NCBI GenBank assembly: GCA_021404565.1 | Contig: JAAWWF010000003.1 | Span: 186,001 to 250,000 of the forward strand | Reading direction: 5' to 3' | DNA length: 64,000 nucleotides | Source of the DNA: Roseivirga sp. | Lineage (GTDB): Bacteria > Bacteroidota > Bacteroidia > Cytophagales > Cyclobacteriaceae | In this document: positions 33,474 to 43,048 of the stretch, one piece after another | Numbering within the stretch: position 1 is the stretch's first letter | Layout of the letters: every line of letters begins with the position of its first letter | The notes under the pieces: generated by a model | Databases searched by the model: none | Told to the model about the DNA's origin: nothing | The model's input: the letters and a program-made list of their open reading frames with translations, nothing else | Position numbers and translations under genes: made by a program

Positions 33474-34324
33474 AAATGAGAAAACTAATACTACTGGCGC
33501 TGGGAGTGATGATTGTGGTTACGGCCGCGGCTCAAAAACCGAGATCGTACAGGCTGAAAGTGGGTGATAAGTTCACTACCACTGCTGAGATTACGCAGGC
33601 TATTGAGCAGGACTTGATGGGACAAAACCAATCTATCAATCAGACCATTTTAAATGTGGATGAATATGAAGTGGTGTTGTTTGAAGATGGTGTTTACCGA
33701 CTTAAATCAACAGGCATTAGACGTAAGGTAGAAATGTCGGGTGCTACGGCTATTGACATGGATTCCGATCTTGATGGTGTGGCTAATCTGGCACTGAGGG
33801 CCCTGACAGGCAAGTCCTTCTACATGAAAATGGATATTTATGGAAAGGTTTTAGAGCTGGAGGATTTTGATGATTATAAAAAGGAAGTAGGAGCAGACTT
33901 TGAGGGAACAATGCTCGAAAGCCAGAAGGAACCTATTTTAATGGCTCTTAATGAAGAGACCATTAAGACCTCCTTTGAAATCTTTTTCCATCTCTATGCT
34001 CCGGGTAAAAGAAAAACCTGGGAAGATGAATATGAGATGACGGTTAATAATCTTCCCATTGCGGTAGCTACCAACTATGTGAGGAATGGAAAGAAAATAT
34101 CAGCTACAGGTACAATGGCACTCACAGGGGAGGTGGATGTACAGGGCGCGACTATGACTGCGGACTTAAGTGGTACTCAGAAAACAGACTATCAACTCGA
34201 TAAAAAAACAGGTTTGCCAACTCTGGTTGAAACCAAACAGGACCTGTCAGGAGAGATGAACATTCAGAACATGACCATCCCCATGACTATAAAAACGATA
34301 TCGAAGGCAACCATTACCTGGTAA
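33470..34324 (+). CDS. Secreted DUF6263-like protein
   Basis: A 284-residue exported protein. The signal peptide is KLILLALGVMIVVTAAAQ; the mature protein is beta-rich (YRLKVGDKFTTTAEITQAIEQDL, EYEVVLFEDGVYRLKSTGIRR, TKQDLSGEMNIQNMTIPMTIKT). It matches the Bacteroidota-wide DUF6263 family, whose role is unknown. Its start overlaps the MazG-like stop by 4 bp. A hairpin terminator follows. Confidence 0.8.
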   Translation: MKMRKLILLALGVMIVVTAAAQKPRSYRLKVGDKFTTTAEITQAIEQDLMGQNQSINQTILNVDEYEVVLFEDGVYRLKSTGIRRKVEMSGATAIDMDSDLDGVANLALRALTGKSFYMKMDIYGKVLELEDFDDYKKEVGADFEGTMLESQKEPILMALNEETIKTSFEIFFHLYAPGKRKTWEDEYEMTVNNLPIAVATNYVRNGKKISATGTMALTGEVDVQGATMTADLSGTQKTDYQLDKKTGLPTLVETKQDLSGEMNIQNMTIPMTIKTISKATITW

Positions 34325-34346
34325 TTCTGAAGAGATACTGATGATT

Positions 34347-34374
34347 GAAAAGGGACTTAAAGTCCCCTTTTTTG
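34347..34374 (+). terminator. Terminator after the DUF6263-like gene
   Basis: GGGAC (34352-34356) and GTCCC (34362-34366) close a 5-base loop; A-run before and T-run after. It ends the dtd-MazG-DUF6263 unit. Confidence 0.7.
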
Positions 34375-34458
34375 ATATTATAAATAGTCCGGGATACCGG
34401 TAATAACGGCTGAGGTAAATATTACTTCGGTCACTTCTGGTTAGCTTTAATTTGAACA

Positions 34459-34908
34459 TCACTTTTCCATAGCCGCATAGACTTTCCGCCATTCAGAGGC
34501 ATCATAAATCAAATGCGATTCCTGAATGATCCCATCTTTGAGCTTAAACCACTCGGTTGCCATATTGCTCTCAAGCCCTGGTAATGATGATTTGAATTCA
34601 TAATTAACAGCGACCCATTCTCCATTTTCTGCAGTATGAAGAATATTAACCCTGGTCAATACCTGGCTGATACCCTGTGCAAGGGTGATAAACTCAGCTT
34701 TAGAATTGAGTTCCACCATGGGGTTTTTAAACTTATAGTCATCAGCCAGCAGGGCCAGCGATTCCTGGATTTTTTCAGGGTTGTTAAACCCATCTAAGAA
34801 CTTTTCAACGATTGCTTTATTGGTCATCTTACCTTGGTTTGTTTGTGAATAAATATTGCTCTGTAATAGCAGCAGTGCTGTGAAGAGCAGGACGCTTAGT
34901 GTTTTCAT
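34459..34908 (-). CDS. Exported NTF2-like (SnoaL-type) protein
   Basis: A 149-residue protein with a signal peptide (KTLSVLLFTALLLLQSNIYSQ). The mature part is an NTF2-like cone fold: KAIVEKFLDGFNNPEKIQESLALLADDYKFKNPMVE, then EWVAVNYEFKSS and ATEWFKLKDGIIQESHLIYD. This family includes many small-molecule isomerases and cyclases, and also catalytically inactive binders. Substrate unknown. It is probably its own unit; the Crp/Fnr regulator lies upstream on the same strand. Confidence 0.82.
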   Translation of the reverse strand: MKTLSVLLFTALLLLQSNIYSQTNQGKMTNKAIVEKFLDGFNNPEKIQESLALLADDYKFKNPMVELNSKAEFITLAQGISQVLTRVNILHTAENGEWVAVNYEFKSSLPGLESNMATEWFKLKDGIIQESHLIYDASEWRKVYAAMEK

Positions 34909-34991
34909 AAATTAAGTTTTGTTGATCATTTGTAATTGATGATCAAAACTCGGTCAGTAATTCACAATACTTCTTGGTACAGACCAAGATG

Positions 34992-35561
34992 TCAAATCTG
35001 GATTCGGTTTATCAGCTTACTGAAGTTGGTGGGGTCAATCCGAAGGTAGGAGGCAATGTCTTTTTGGGGTAGCAGTTGTAACAAATGGGAGCTTCTTTTT
35101 ACGAAGACTTTAAAACGACTTTCCATATCCAGAGCCATTATTTCGTGCTGCCGCTGAATTACACCATTCAGGAAGAATTCGGTGATTTTGCGGAATAACG
35201 TTTCAATCTCCCGGTGATCCGTCATGAATTGCAGGTGCTGCTCGTAGCTAACTCTTAAAAGCCGGGTATCTGTGATCGATTCCAGGTAGTAGCGCGATGG
35301 CGTCTGAGTGAAGAAGGATTCGGGAATACCGCTGAAAGACGGAGGGTAGGCAAAGGCGATAATGTGTTCCTTATTGCCATGCAGGTAATAGGACTTTTGA
35401 ATGCCTTCTATAACAAAGTACAGATGCTTTTCTACCTGTCCGGGTACCGTCAGAGTTTGCTTTTTGGCAACCTTCACCTTTTTCCAAAGTGAAATGTATT
35501 CATCAAGGACAGATTCATTGATAGTATGAAACTTGCCGAGAAATATTTTAAATGATTCCAT
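34992..35561 (-). CDS. Crp/Fnr-family transcriptional regulator
   Basis: A 189-residue regulator with a cyclic-nucleotide-binding-like N-terminal domain (LTVPGQVEKHLYFVIEGIQKSYYLHGNKE ... IAFAYPPSFSGIPESFFTQTPSRYYLESI) and a short C-terminal HTH (LLPQKDIASYLRIDPTNFSKLINRI). The cAMP-binding arginine signature is not obvious, so the ligand is unknown. The start at 35561 (MESFKIFLGKF) is preferred over 35624. It stands before the SnoaL-like gene on the same strand, a possible target. Confidence 0.87.
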   Translation of the reverse strand: MESFKIFLGKFHTINESVLDEYISLWKKVKVAKKQTLTVPGQVEKHLYFVIEGIQKSYYLHGNKEHIIAFAYPPSFSGIPESFFTQTPSRYYLESITDTRLLRVSYEQHLQFMTDHREIETLFRKITEFFLNGVIQRQHEIMALDMESRFKVFVKRSSHLLQLLPQKDIASYLRIDPTNFSKLINRIQI

Positions 35562-35768
35562 CTTGTAAATATCAGCGAACGGACATGCCAGAAGGAAGTT
35601 CCCCAAACCCTTCACAATTGCCAATTCATCAGAAATATCCGGTAGTAAATCGGGCCTTATGCTCCATTCATAGAATTCAGACTCAGGGGAACCTCATCCC
35701 TGTCAGCTTCTCCTTAATTATGTGTAAATTAATGGGATTAACCAGTAATTGAAATCAAGACAAAACTT

Positions 35769-36224
35769 ATGGCAAGCTTTGAATTAAATATAAACGGGCA
35801 GCAGAAAACAGTTGATGTTGACCCGACTACCCCCTTACTCTGGGTGTTGCGAGATCATCTGGATCTGGTAGGAACAAAATTTGGCTGTGGTATCGCTCAG
35901 TGTGGTGCTTGTACAGTACACCTGAATGGCACAGCCGTCAGGTCTTGTTCTTTACCTGTTTCGGCTGTTACCGGGCAAGCAGTCACGACTATCGAAGGCT
36001 TGTCTGAAAAAGGAGACCACCCGGTGCAGAAAGCATGGCTGGAGGCAGATGTGCCTCAGTGTGGATACTGCCAGGCCGGTCAGATCATGAGTGCAGCAGC
36101 ACTGCTGGATAACAATGCCAATCCTTCCGATCAGGACATTGATGCGGCCATGAGCGGCAACCTTTGTCGATGTGGTACTTATGTACGAATCAAGAAAGCC
36201 ATCAAAACTGCTGCTCAACTTTAA
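35769..36224 (+). CDS. (2Fe-2S)-binding subunit of a molybdenum hydroxylase
   Basis: A 151-residue small subunit of an aldehyde-oxidoreductase or isoquinoline-1-oxidoreductase-type enzyme. The plant-type ferredoxin cluster motif [16 protein letters not shown] lies near residue 40, and the second cluster's [11 protein letters not shown] ... [10 protein letters not shown] motif near 100-140. It passes electrons from the molybdopterin subunit encoded next to it. No FAD subunit is present, which fits the isoquinoline-oxidoreductase subtype. Confidence 0.93.
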   Translation: MASFELNINGQQKTVDVDPTTPLLWVLRDHLDLVGTKFGCGIAQCGACTVHLNGTAVRSCSLPVSAVTGQAVTTIEGLSEKGDHPVQKAWLEADVPQCGYCQAGQIMSAAALLDNNANPSDQDIDAAMSGNLCRCGTYVRIKKAIKTAAQL

Positions 36225-36235
36225 AAGAACCTATC

Positions 36236-38437
36236 ATGACTGTAATAAAAACAAAAGTAGGAAGAAGGTCATTTCTGAAAACCTCAGCAGCTGCCGGAGG
36301 CGGTATGCTCATAGGCTTTAGCTGGCTTACCAGCTGTTCTTCATTAGAGGATGGGGCAGACGAGCTCGCTGTTCCAAAGGAGTGGTTTGAGATCAATGGT
36401 TATATCAAGATTGGTGATACCGGTATGGTGACTATTTATTCGCCTAATCCGGAGATTGGTCAGAATGTAATGACATCTATGCCCATGATTGTGGCAGAGG
36501 AACTGGATGTGCCCTGGAAACACGTAGTGGTAGAACAAGGAGCTCTGGACGAAGATGCCTTTAAGAACCCACAGTTTGCCGGAGGTAGCCTTTCCATCAT
36601 GTATGGCTGGGAGCCGTTGAGAATGGCGGGAGCAGCGGGAAAGTACATGCTGCTGGAGGCTGCTGCGAAAGAATGGGGCGTAGCTTCTTCAGACCTGGTG
36701 GCCAGCCAGGGGGTAATCAAAGAAGTAAATGGAAGTCGATCAATTGGCTATGGTGAAATAGCCTCTAAGGCTGTGGGTATTGAGGTGCCGGAAAAACTTG
36801 AGCTGAAAGAACCAAAGGATTATACACTGATTGGTACTTCCCAGAAAAATGTGGAGGGTTCAAAAGTGGTAACAGGCAAGCCGTTGTTTGGTATTGATTT
36901 CAAAAGGGAGGGCATGATGCTGGCCATGATTGAGCACCCACCGGCATTTGGCATGAAAGTAAAAGATTTCAATGTAGCCGAGATTAAGGCCATGTCGGGT
37001 GTAAAAGATGCTTTTATCATTGATACTACCATTCCCGACCCGGCCTGGGCCGATGTAAATGCTTTTAACCACCTGATTGCCATTGTAGGAGATACTACCT
37101 GGCAGCTGATGCAGGCCAAGAAGGCGCTGAAAGTTAACTGGGAAAATGAAAGTCAGCTGGAAAATTCTGATATGCACCAGCAGCGTATGATCCGCGACCT
37201 TGCTACCGGTACCGTTGGGGGAAGTAGGAAGGATGGAAATGCCAAAGCCGCTTTTGCCAAGGCTGAGAAAGTAATAGAAAGGACTTATACATCACCATTC
37301 ATGGCGCACAATACCATGGAGCCTATGAACTTCTTTGCTGATGTGAAGGACAATTCTGCCGAGCTGATAGGGCCTACACAAATGCCTAAGATGATGGAGG
37401 ATGCCGCAGCCAAATTACTGGGGATTCCTGTTGAAAATATTTCTGTGGATATGACCCGTATCGGAGGTGGGTTTGGCAGAAGGCTCTATGGACACTTTGG
37501 CTTGGAGGCTGCAGCCATCTCAAAGAAAATGGGAGCGCCCATCAAAATGATCTATACCCGTGAGGATGATATGACTCAGGGCACTTACAGACCAGCTTAT
37601 CGCTCTACATACAAAGCCGGACTGGATAAAAACAATAACCTCGTGGCCTTTTCAGTAAGGGGAGTAGGTTTACCGGAAGGTCCTGTTTTCCCTAACAGGT
37701 TCCCTGCCGGGGCAGTTGATAATTATCTGGCAGAGAGTATTGGTTCAAAAACCAATGTATCTACCGGAGCCTGGAGAGCGCCAAGATCACACTTTACAGC
37801 CGGGGCAGAGCAATCTTTCCTTGATGAGGTGGCTGAGCTGGCAGGTAAAGATCCTATTGATTTCAGACTGGAGCTTTTCGACAAAGCCATCAGCAGTCCG
37901 GTAGGAGAGAAATATGAATATGATGCAGAGCGATATGCGGGAGTACTGAAGCTGGTGAAAGAAAAAGCCAACTGGGGTACCGAAACAGCAGGCGTACACC
38001 GCGGTGTGGCTGCTTATTTTTGTCATAACTCCTATGTGGCCCAGGTAATGGATGTAGTGATAGAAAATAACCAGCCTAAGGTGAAAAAGGTCTGGTGTGC
38101 TGTTGACTGTGGTATCGTCATCAACAAGGAGGGTGCTACCAACATTATTCAGGGAGGGGTAGTGGATGGCATAGGCCATTCTATGTACAGTGAGCTGAAG
38201 TTCGAAAACGGTGCTTCGATTCATAAGAACTTCAACACCTATAAGCTGATCAGGCATAATCAGGCTCCTGAGGATATCGAAGTATTCTTTGTGGAAAATG
38301 AGATTTCACCTACCGGCCTTGGTGAGCCAGGCTTACCACCGGCAACGGGAGCTTTAGCCAGTGCACTGTATAAGGCAACCGGTAAAAGACTGTATAATCA
38401 GCCATTTAGCAGCCAGCCAGAGATTTCACTGGGATAG
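36236..38437 (+). CDS. Molybdopterin-binding subunit of an aldehyde/isoquinoline-type oxidoreductase, Tat-exported
   Basis: A 733-residue large subunit of the xanthine-oxidase family. The start at 36236 gives a twin-arginine signal (VGRRSFLKTSAAAGGG) followed by SWLTSCSS, so the enzyme is probably periplasmic. Family landmarks: NPEIGQNVMTSMPMIVAEELDVPW, ERTYTSPFMAHNTMEPMNF, TRIGGGFGRRLYG, GAWRAPRSHFTAGAEQSFLDE and GLGEPGLPPATGALASALY (with the catalytic Glu). The small subunit gene precedes it by 11 bp. Substrate is unknown. Confidence 0.92.
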   Translation: MTVIKTKVGRRSFLKTSAAAGGGMLIGFSWLTSCSSLEDGADELAVPKEWFEINGYIKIGDTGMVTIYSPNPEIGQNVMTSMPMIVAEELDVPWKHVVVEQGALDEDAFKNPQFAGGSLSIMYGWEPLRMAGAAGKYMLLEAAAKEWGVASSDLVASQGVIKEVNGSRSIGYGEIASKAVGIEVPEKLELKEPKDYTLIGTSQKNVEGSKVVTGKPLFGIDFKREGMMLAMIEHPPAFGMKVKDFNVAEIKAMSGVKDAFIIDTTIPDPAWADVNAFNHLIAIVGDTTWQLMQAKKALKVNWENESQLENSDMHQQRMIRDLATGTVGGSRKDGNAKAAFAKAEKVIERTYTSPFMAHNTMEPMNFFADVKDNSAELIGPTQMPKMMEDAAAKLLGIPVENISVDMTRIGGGFGRRLYGHFGLEAAAISKKMGAPIKMIYTREDDMTQGTYRPAYRSTYKAGLDKNNNLVAFSVRGVGLPEGPVFPNRFPAGAVDNYLAESIGSKTNVSTGAWRAPRSHFTAGAEQSFLDEVAELAGKDPIDFRLELFDKAISSPVGEKYEYDAERYAGVLKLVKEKANWGTETAGVHRGVAAYFCHNSYVAQVMDVVIENNQPKVKKVWCAVDCGIVINKEGATNIIQGGVVDGIGHSMYSELKFENGASIHKNFNTYKLIRHNQAPEDIEVFFVENEISPTGLGEPGLPPATGALASALYKATGKRLYNQPFSSQPEISLG

Positions 38438-38462
38438 ATTAGTAATTAAGAACTGATAATTG

Positions 38463-38496
38463 AAAAGAGGCTTGTGATTGATCACAAGCCTCTTTT
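38463..38496. terminator. Perfect 16-bp hairpin, bidirectional terminator
   Basis: AAAAGAGGCTTGTGAT (38463-38478) and its exact complement (38481-38496) are separated by two bases. The A/T ends provide U-runs on either strand. It separates the convergent oxidoreductase and comB genes. Confidence 0.8.
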
Positions 38497-38523
38497 GTTA
38501 TCTCTTGAAAGTATCTGTCTTTC

Positions 38524-39225
38524 TTATTTTACCACCAGTTCTTTCCCTTGCAAAACAGGCACAATGTCAAACTCATCTACCTTGCTGCAGTACTCTATGT
38601 CTTTGAGTATACCAAATTTTGAGAGCCTGGAGGCATGATTGCTTCGGCTGATGTAATAGTAAATATCTTTGCACATAGACTCGTAAAGGTAGAAGGCCGC
38701 TATGCTGGCATCAGTATCAAAGCTCGCCTGTTTCTTAAGTCCGTCAATCACAGCTCCTGCAAAAAGGCTGTCTTCCAGGTTGTACTTTCCCTTCCAGCCC
38801 GCACATAGTAGTAAGATATCCCTGCTCTGCTTTGATAGGTGTTCTACGACAGCTTTCAGATTCAGAAAGGCTCCTACAATTACCTCCGGAGCTTCTTTGG
38901 CCAGCTCCAGAGCCCTGGTACCATTAGTCGTGGTGGTGGCAATTTTGGTGCCTTTAAACTCAGGCTGCATGTATTCAAAAGGGGAGTTTCCCAGCTGAAA
39001 CTGCTCCAGCTTTTTACCACCACGTTCCCCTGCCATGATATAGCCTGCTTCACCCAATGCCTCGCATTCTTCTACTGTAGCCACAGGGGTGATGCTCTTG
39101 ACACCACTACCCAGCCCGGCCACCATACAAGAGGTCGCTCTTAATATATCAATGACCACCACCGTCTTGTCAGTTACATCAAACTGATGAATGAGATCGG
39201 GGGTATAACAAACGTCTATTTGCAT
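38524..39225 (-). CDS. comB: 2-phosphosulfolactate phosphatase
   Basis: A 233-residue ComB-family phosphatase. The signature blocks are VVVIDILRATSCMVAGLGSGVKSI near residue 22, YIMAGERGGKKLEQFQLGNSPFEYM near 60, and TNGTRALELA near 97. The family removes phosphate from 2-phosphosulfolactate, a coenzyme M precursor in methanogens; in bacteria it is found with sulfolactate or sulfopyruvate metabolism, or alone. No other coenzyme M gene is present, so the bacterial role stays open. Confidence 0.9.
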   Translation of the reverse strand: MQIDVCYTPDLIHQFDVTDKTVVVIDILRATSCMVAGLGSGVKSITPVATVEECEALGEAGYIMAGERGGKKLEQFQLGNSPFEYMQPEFKGTKIATTTTNGTRALELAKEAPEVIVGAFLNLKAVVEHLSKQSRDILLLCAGWKGKYNLEDSLFAGAVIDGLKKQASFDTDASIAAFYLYESMCKDIYYYISRSNHASRLSKFGILKDIEYCSKVDEFDIVPVLQGKELVVK

Positions 39226-39228
39226 AAA

Positions 39229-39253
39229 ATAAAAAGCCCCTGATCGGGGCCAA
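39229..39253 (-). terminator. Terminator of gcvT
   Basis: GCCCC (39236-39240) and GGGGC (39246-39250) form a short stem. On the minus strand it is followed by five U, 15 bp past the gcvT stop. Confidence 0.65.
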
Positions 39254-39264
39254 TTTTAAATGAA

Positions 39265-40353
39265 TTATACCTTGTAAAAGGGAGGTCTTGCTACTTCAGC
39301 TTTGATCCGTCTTTTACGTACCGCTATGAGGATTTCAGTGCTGGCTTTGCTGAATTCTTTTTTCACATAGCCCATACCCACACCGTAACCCAGTGATGGT
39401 CCCATGGTTCCCGAGGTAACTTCTCCTATCACATTCTCATCCAGGTCCATTATTTCATAATGACCACGTGGAATGCCTTTCTCTATCATTTTGAAGCCAA
39501 TCAATCTACGAGTTACACCTTCTTCTTTCTGCTTTTTCAGGTTTTCAGAATTGGTAAACTCCTTGGTGAACTTGGTTACCCAGCCCAATCCGGCTTCCAA
39601 CGGTGAAGTCTCGTCTGTGATGTCATTACCATAGAGGCAGTAACCCATCTCCAGGCGTAATGTATCCCTGGCACCCAAGCCGATAGGCTTAATGTCAAGA
39701 TCTTTTCCGGCTTCGAAAATAGCGTTCCATACCTGCTCAGCATATTGGTTGTTGACATACAGCTCAAAACCACCCGACCCGGTATAGCCAGTTGCAGAAA
39801 TGATGACATGATCTACTCCGGCAAAAGGGCCCACTACAAAGGTGTAGAATTTGATGTCCGACAGGTTCACACTGGTCAAAGATTGCAGTGCTTCAGTGGC
39901 CTTGGGGCCTTGTACGGCAAACAATGAATGGTTGTCAGAAACGTCCATCATTTTCACCCCTTTGGTGTTGTATTTGCTGATCCAGTTCCAGTCTTTTTCT
40001 ATGTTGGAGGCATTGACTACCAGCATGTATTGCTCCTCCTTAAGTCGGTATACCAACAGGTCATCAACAATGCCGCCATCCTCGTTGGGCAGACATGAAT
40101 ACTGTGCTTGTCCGTCAACCAACTTAGAGGCGTCATTACTTGTAACTCTTTGAATTAAATCCAATGCATCGGGGCCTTCGAGGACAAACTCGCCCATATG
40201 AGATACATCAAATACACCCACACCATTACGCACTGTGTTGTGTTCTTCCAGGTCAGAGGAGTATCGTACAGGCATATTATAACCTGCAAAGGGTACCATC
40301 TTGGCGCCAAGGCCTTCATGGATGTCGTTAAGGGCTACTTTCTTTAATTCCAT
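39265..40353 (-). CDS. gcvT: Glycine cleavage system aminomethyltransferase (T protein)
   Basis: Transfers the methylene group from lipoyl-bound aminomethyl to tetrahydrofolate and releases ammonia. 362 residues from the ATG at 40353 ([19 protein letters not shown]); the open frame extends to 40374 but the family N-terminus begins here. Landmarks: [38 protein letters not shown], then [15 protein letters not shown] and [21 protein letters not shown]. The other glycine-cleavage genes are not in this window, and no glycine riboswitch is seen upstream. Confidence 0.96.
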   Translation of the reverse strand: MELKKVALNDIHEGLGAKMVPFAGYNMPVRYSSDLEEHNTVRNGVGVFDVSHMGEFVLEGPDALDLIQRVTSNDASKLVDGQAQYSCLPNEDGGIVDDLLVYRLKEEQYMLVVNASNIEKDWNWISKYNTKGVKMMDVSDNHSLFAVQGPKATEALQSLTSVNLSDIKFYTFVVGPFAGVDHVIISATGYTGSGGFELYVNNQYAEQVWNAIFEAGKDLDIKPIGLGARDTLRLEMGYCLYGNDITDETSPLEAGLGWVTKFTKEFTNSENLKKQKEEGVTRRLIGFKMIEKGIPRGHYEIMDLDENVIGEVTSGTMGPSLGYGVGMGYVKKEFSKASTEILIAVRKRRIKAEVARPPFYKV

Positions 40354-40607
40354 AGGTCGGTTATTTGTGGGCAAAACTAATCAGTATTAAGAAGAAAAAT
40401 AGACCTCCGATAAAAAGTTTCAATCGTTTCCATGAGCCCATTTCCAGAAGATGGGTTTTCTACCCCTCAGGAAGGCTTTGCTGATGACGGAGAATTGAGT
40501 GTTGGATAGAAAGTATCTGTAACTTTAACTTAAATGCAACCCGTCAATGAGAAATGACATCTACTGCATATAATCACTCAAACAACAACTAATTAAGGTC
40601 AAATATC

Positions 40608-42989
40608 ATGTTTAAGAATTTTTTTAAAGTAACCGTCAGGAGTTTGCTCAAGAGTAAGCTCTTTGTATTTGTTAATATCATCGGTTTGGGGCTGGCACTC
40701 GCATGTTGTGTGGTAGCCTATCTCAATTACAATTTCAACTCATCTTTTGATAAGCAGCACGAGAATTTTGACGAGCTCTATCAAATTTCGATGATGCGGG
40801 ATTACAACGGTGCCAAATACCCCTTGGGTATTGCTCCTATGGCCCTGGCCCCGCGATTCGATGATGACTTACCCGGGATCAAAGGCTATTCACGTTTTAA
40901 ACCGTCAGGAGTAACGGTTAAGAAGGATAATAATATTTTTAGCAGGAGAATCGCTTTTGTAGATAACGACTTCCTCTCCATGTTTACTTTTCCTTTAAAG
41001 CATGGAACAAAAGAGAACCTGAAGGAGCTATCAAGTGTTATGATTTCTGACCGCACCGCCATATCGCTTTTCGGCAAGGAAGATGTGGTTGGAGAAACGC
41101 TCGAAATCCTGGTCAGTGGCAAGCCGAGCTTGCTGCTAAGCGTGGGAGGTGTGTTCGAAGAGCCCGGGTCTCAGAGCTCCATGCAGTTTCAAATGCTCTC
41201 TCATTTTGAGAATTATCACAGATATCTTGATGTAGAAAAAGGTGACTGGTCAAAGTTTGTAGAAGGCCTTTTTGTTCAAAGTGATGATCCGGCCATCGTG
41301 AATACCGCACCGCGCGTTTTTGAAAAGTATAAAGATCTTCAGAATGAAGCGAGAAAAGATGTGGTCGTTGCATCTGTCTGGTTGGCACCCATGGCAGATG
41401 TTGCTTCCAATCAGCGCGATATAAGCTCTACCAACCTGGGGGCAGAGGCACTCAATGTGGCTCAAATCATCGCGCCTAACATCATGGCGATTATGATTTT
41501 GCTTCTGGCTTGCTTCAACTTTACCAATACAGCCATAGCCATGTCCAACAAAAGACTGAAGGAGATTGGGATACGCAAAACAGTTGGTGGAAGCCGTCAG
41601 CAGTTGGTATTTCAGTTTTTAGGTGAGAATCTGCTATTATGCTTTTTATCACTCGTGCTAGGGCTTCTGTTTGCCAATTGGCTTGTGCCTAAGTATTCTG
41701 ATATGTGGCCAAACATGGACCTTTTAATGACGCTCAAAGGAAACCCGGAGCTGGTAATCTTTTTAAGTTCTGTACTACTGGGAACAGCCCTGCTGGCCGG
41801 AGGTTATCCTGCACTTTTTGTTAGTCGCTTCAAGCCGGTAGCTATTCTCAGAGGAACCTTAAGGGTTGGTAGTTCCAGCATTCTATCTAAGATTTTACTC
41901 AGTTTTCAATTTATGATTTCTGTAGCAGCCTTGATTTTTGGTTTTTCTTTTCTTCAAAACTCGGCTTACCAGACCAATCTGGACCAGGGCTATGATAAGG
42001 AGAGTATGATTCTGATGCCTATGCAAAGCGCCTCTGAGGCCATGACGATGAAAGCAGCCATTGCGCAGAATCCTTCTATCCGTAATATCTCGTTGTCCAA
42101 CGACCACATCGGCTGGGGCGGTGGCGGAGCTACGGTAAAAAGCGAAGATCAGGAACTTGAGGTAACCGTAATGGATGTTGGAATGGGTTACACGGAGACA
42201 TCGGGGGTAAGCGTAGTAGAGGGGAGACTCTTCAACGAACAGAATCGCGAAACCGATCGTCAGGGAGGTGTGTTGATCAATGAGAAAATGGCCGCACAGT
42301 TTGGCTGGACTGACCCTATTGGTAAGCAGGTTACCCGATTTGACAGTATTCGCTATACGGTAGTGGGAGTGCTGAAGGACTTCTACGTTTTCGGCTTTTG
42401 GGGTGAAATCGACCCCGTAATGATGAGGCTGAGAAATGATGACGAGTTGAGTATGGTCATAGCGAGCGTAGACCCTGAAAAGCTGGGTGAGTTTGATGAC
42501 TTTATGGCCGCTAAATGGTCAGAGGTGATTCCCGACAGGCCTAGTAATGTAATCATCCACAAGCAAGATATACTGGGAGAGGCCAAAGAGGTGAATGATC
42601 ATATCGTTACCATCTTTATGTTCCTTTCAATCATTGCGGTGATTTTATCCGCCATAGGTCTCTTCACGTTGGTGTCTATCAATATCCAGAGCCGTACCAA
42701 AGAGATAGGTGTGAGGAAAGTATTGGGGGCGTCTATTCCCAAGATTACGGCACTGATCAACAGGCCATTTCTGATCATTGTGGGCATTGGGTCCATATTA
42801 GGAGCAGCCCTGGCCTATGCGTTTACCGGGTCCTTGATGGACGAAATATGGACCTACCATATGCAGGTGAATGCGCTGAGCCTGATAATTCCCATTGCGC
42901 TGATTTTGCTTATTTCCTTCTTGTCTATATCTGGCAAGGTGGTAAGAGCAGCCAAAAGAAATCCTGTTGAATCTCTCAGATATGAGTAG
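40608..42989 (+). CDS. FtsX-like ABC transporter permease
   Basis: A 793-residue permease with the MacB-type plan: an N-terminal helix (LFVFVNIIGLGLALACCVVAYL), a periplasmic region (about 45-280), an FtsX domain (about 290-430: ALNVAQIIAPNIMAIMILLLACFNFTNTAIA), a second periplasmic region, and a second FtsX domain (about 660-790: TIFMFLSIIAVILSAIGLFTLVSIN). The cytoplasmic ends carry RTKEIGVRKVLGAS and RNPVESLRYE, standard for FtsX permeases. The family exports lipoproteins, peptides or antibiotics. A MacB-type ATPase is not adjacent. Confidence 0.88.
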   Translation: MFKNFFKVTVRSLLKSKLFVFVNIIGLGLALACCVVAYLNYNFNSSFDKQHENFDELYQISMMRDYNGAKYPLGIAPMALAPRFDDDLPGIKGYSRFKPSGVTVKKDNNIFSRRIAFVDNDFLSMFTFPLKHGTKENLKELSSVMISDRTAISLFGKEDVVGETLEILVSGKPSLLLSVGGVFEEPGSQSSMQFQMLSHFENYHRYLDVEKGDWSKFVEGLFVQSDDPAIVNTAPRVFEKYKDLQNEARKDVVVASVWLAPMADVASNQRDISSTNLGAEALNVAQIIAPNIMAIMILLLACFNFTNTAIAMSNKRLKEIGIRKTVGGSRQQLVFQFLGENLLLCFLSLVLGLLFANWLVPKYSDMWPNMDLLMTLKGNPELVIFLSSVLLGTALLAGGYPALFVSRFKPVAILRGTLRVGSSSILSKILLSFQFMISVAALIFGFSFLQNSAYQTNLDQGYDKESMILMPMQSASEAMTMKAAIAQNPSIRNISLSNDHIGWGGGGATVKSEDQELEVTVMDVGMGYTETSGVSVVEGRLFNEQNRETDRQGGVLINEKMAAQFGWTDPIGKQVTRFDSIRYTVVGVLKDFYVFGFWGEIDPVMMRLRNDDELSMVIASVDPEKLGEFDDFMAAKWSEVIPDRPSNVIIHKQDILGEAKEVNDHIVTIFMFLSIIAVILSAIGLFTLVSINIQSRTKEIGVRKVLGASIPKITALINRPFLIIVGIGSILGAALAYAFTGSLMDEIWTYHMQVNALSLIIPIALILLISFLSISGKVVRAAKRNPVESLRYE

Positions 42990-42991
42990 AT

Positions 42992-43030
42992 AAAAAAATG
43001 GCCTGGAGTTTTACTCCAGGCCATTTTTTT
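42992..43030. terminator. Perfect 17-bp hairpin, bidirectional terminator
   Basis: AAAAAAATGGCCTGGAG (42992-43008) and its exact complement (43014-43030) surround TTTTA. The long A- and T-runs allow termination on both strands, between the permease and the DUF4412-like gene. Confidence 0.85.
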
Positions 43031-43048
43031 ATCATCGTCTTACAGCAA

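Noticed and set aside
40375-40607. Possible glycine riboswitch upstream of gcvT
   Set aside because: No conserved glycine-aptamer core is visible; only a weak CCCAT/ATGGG hairpin is present.
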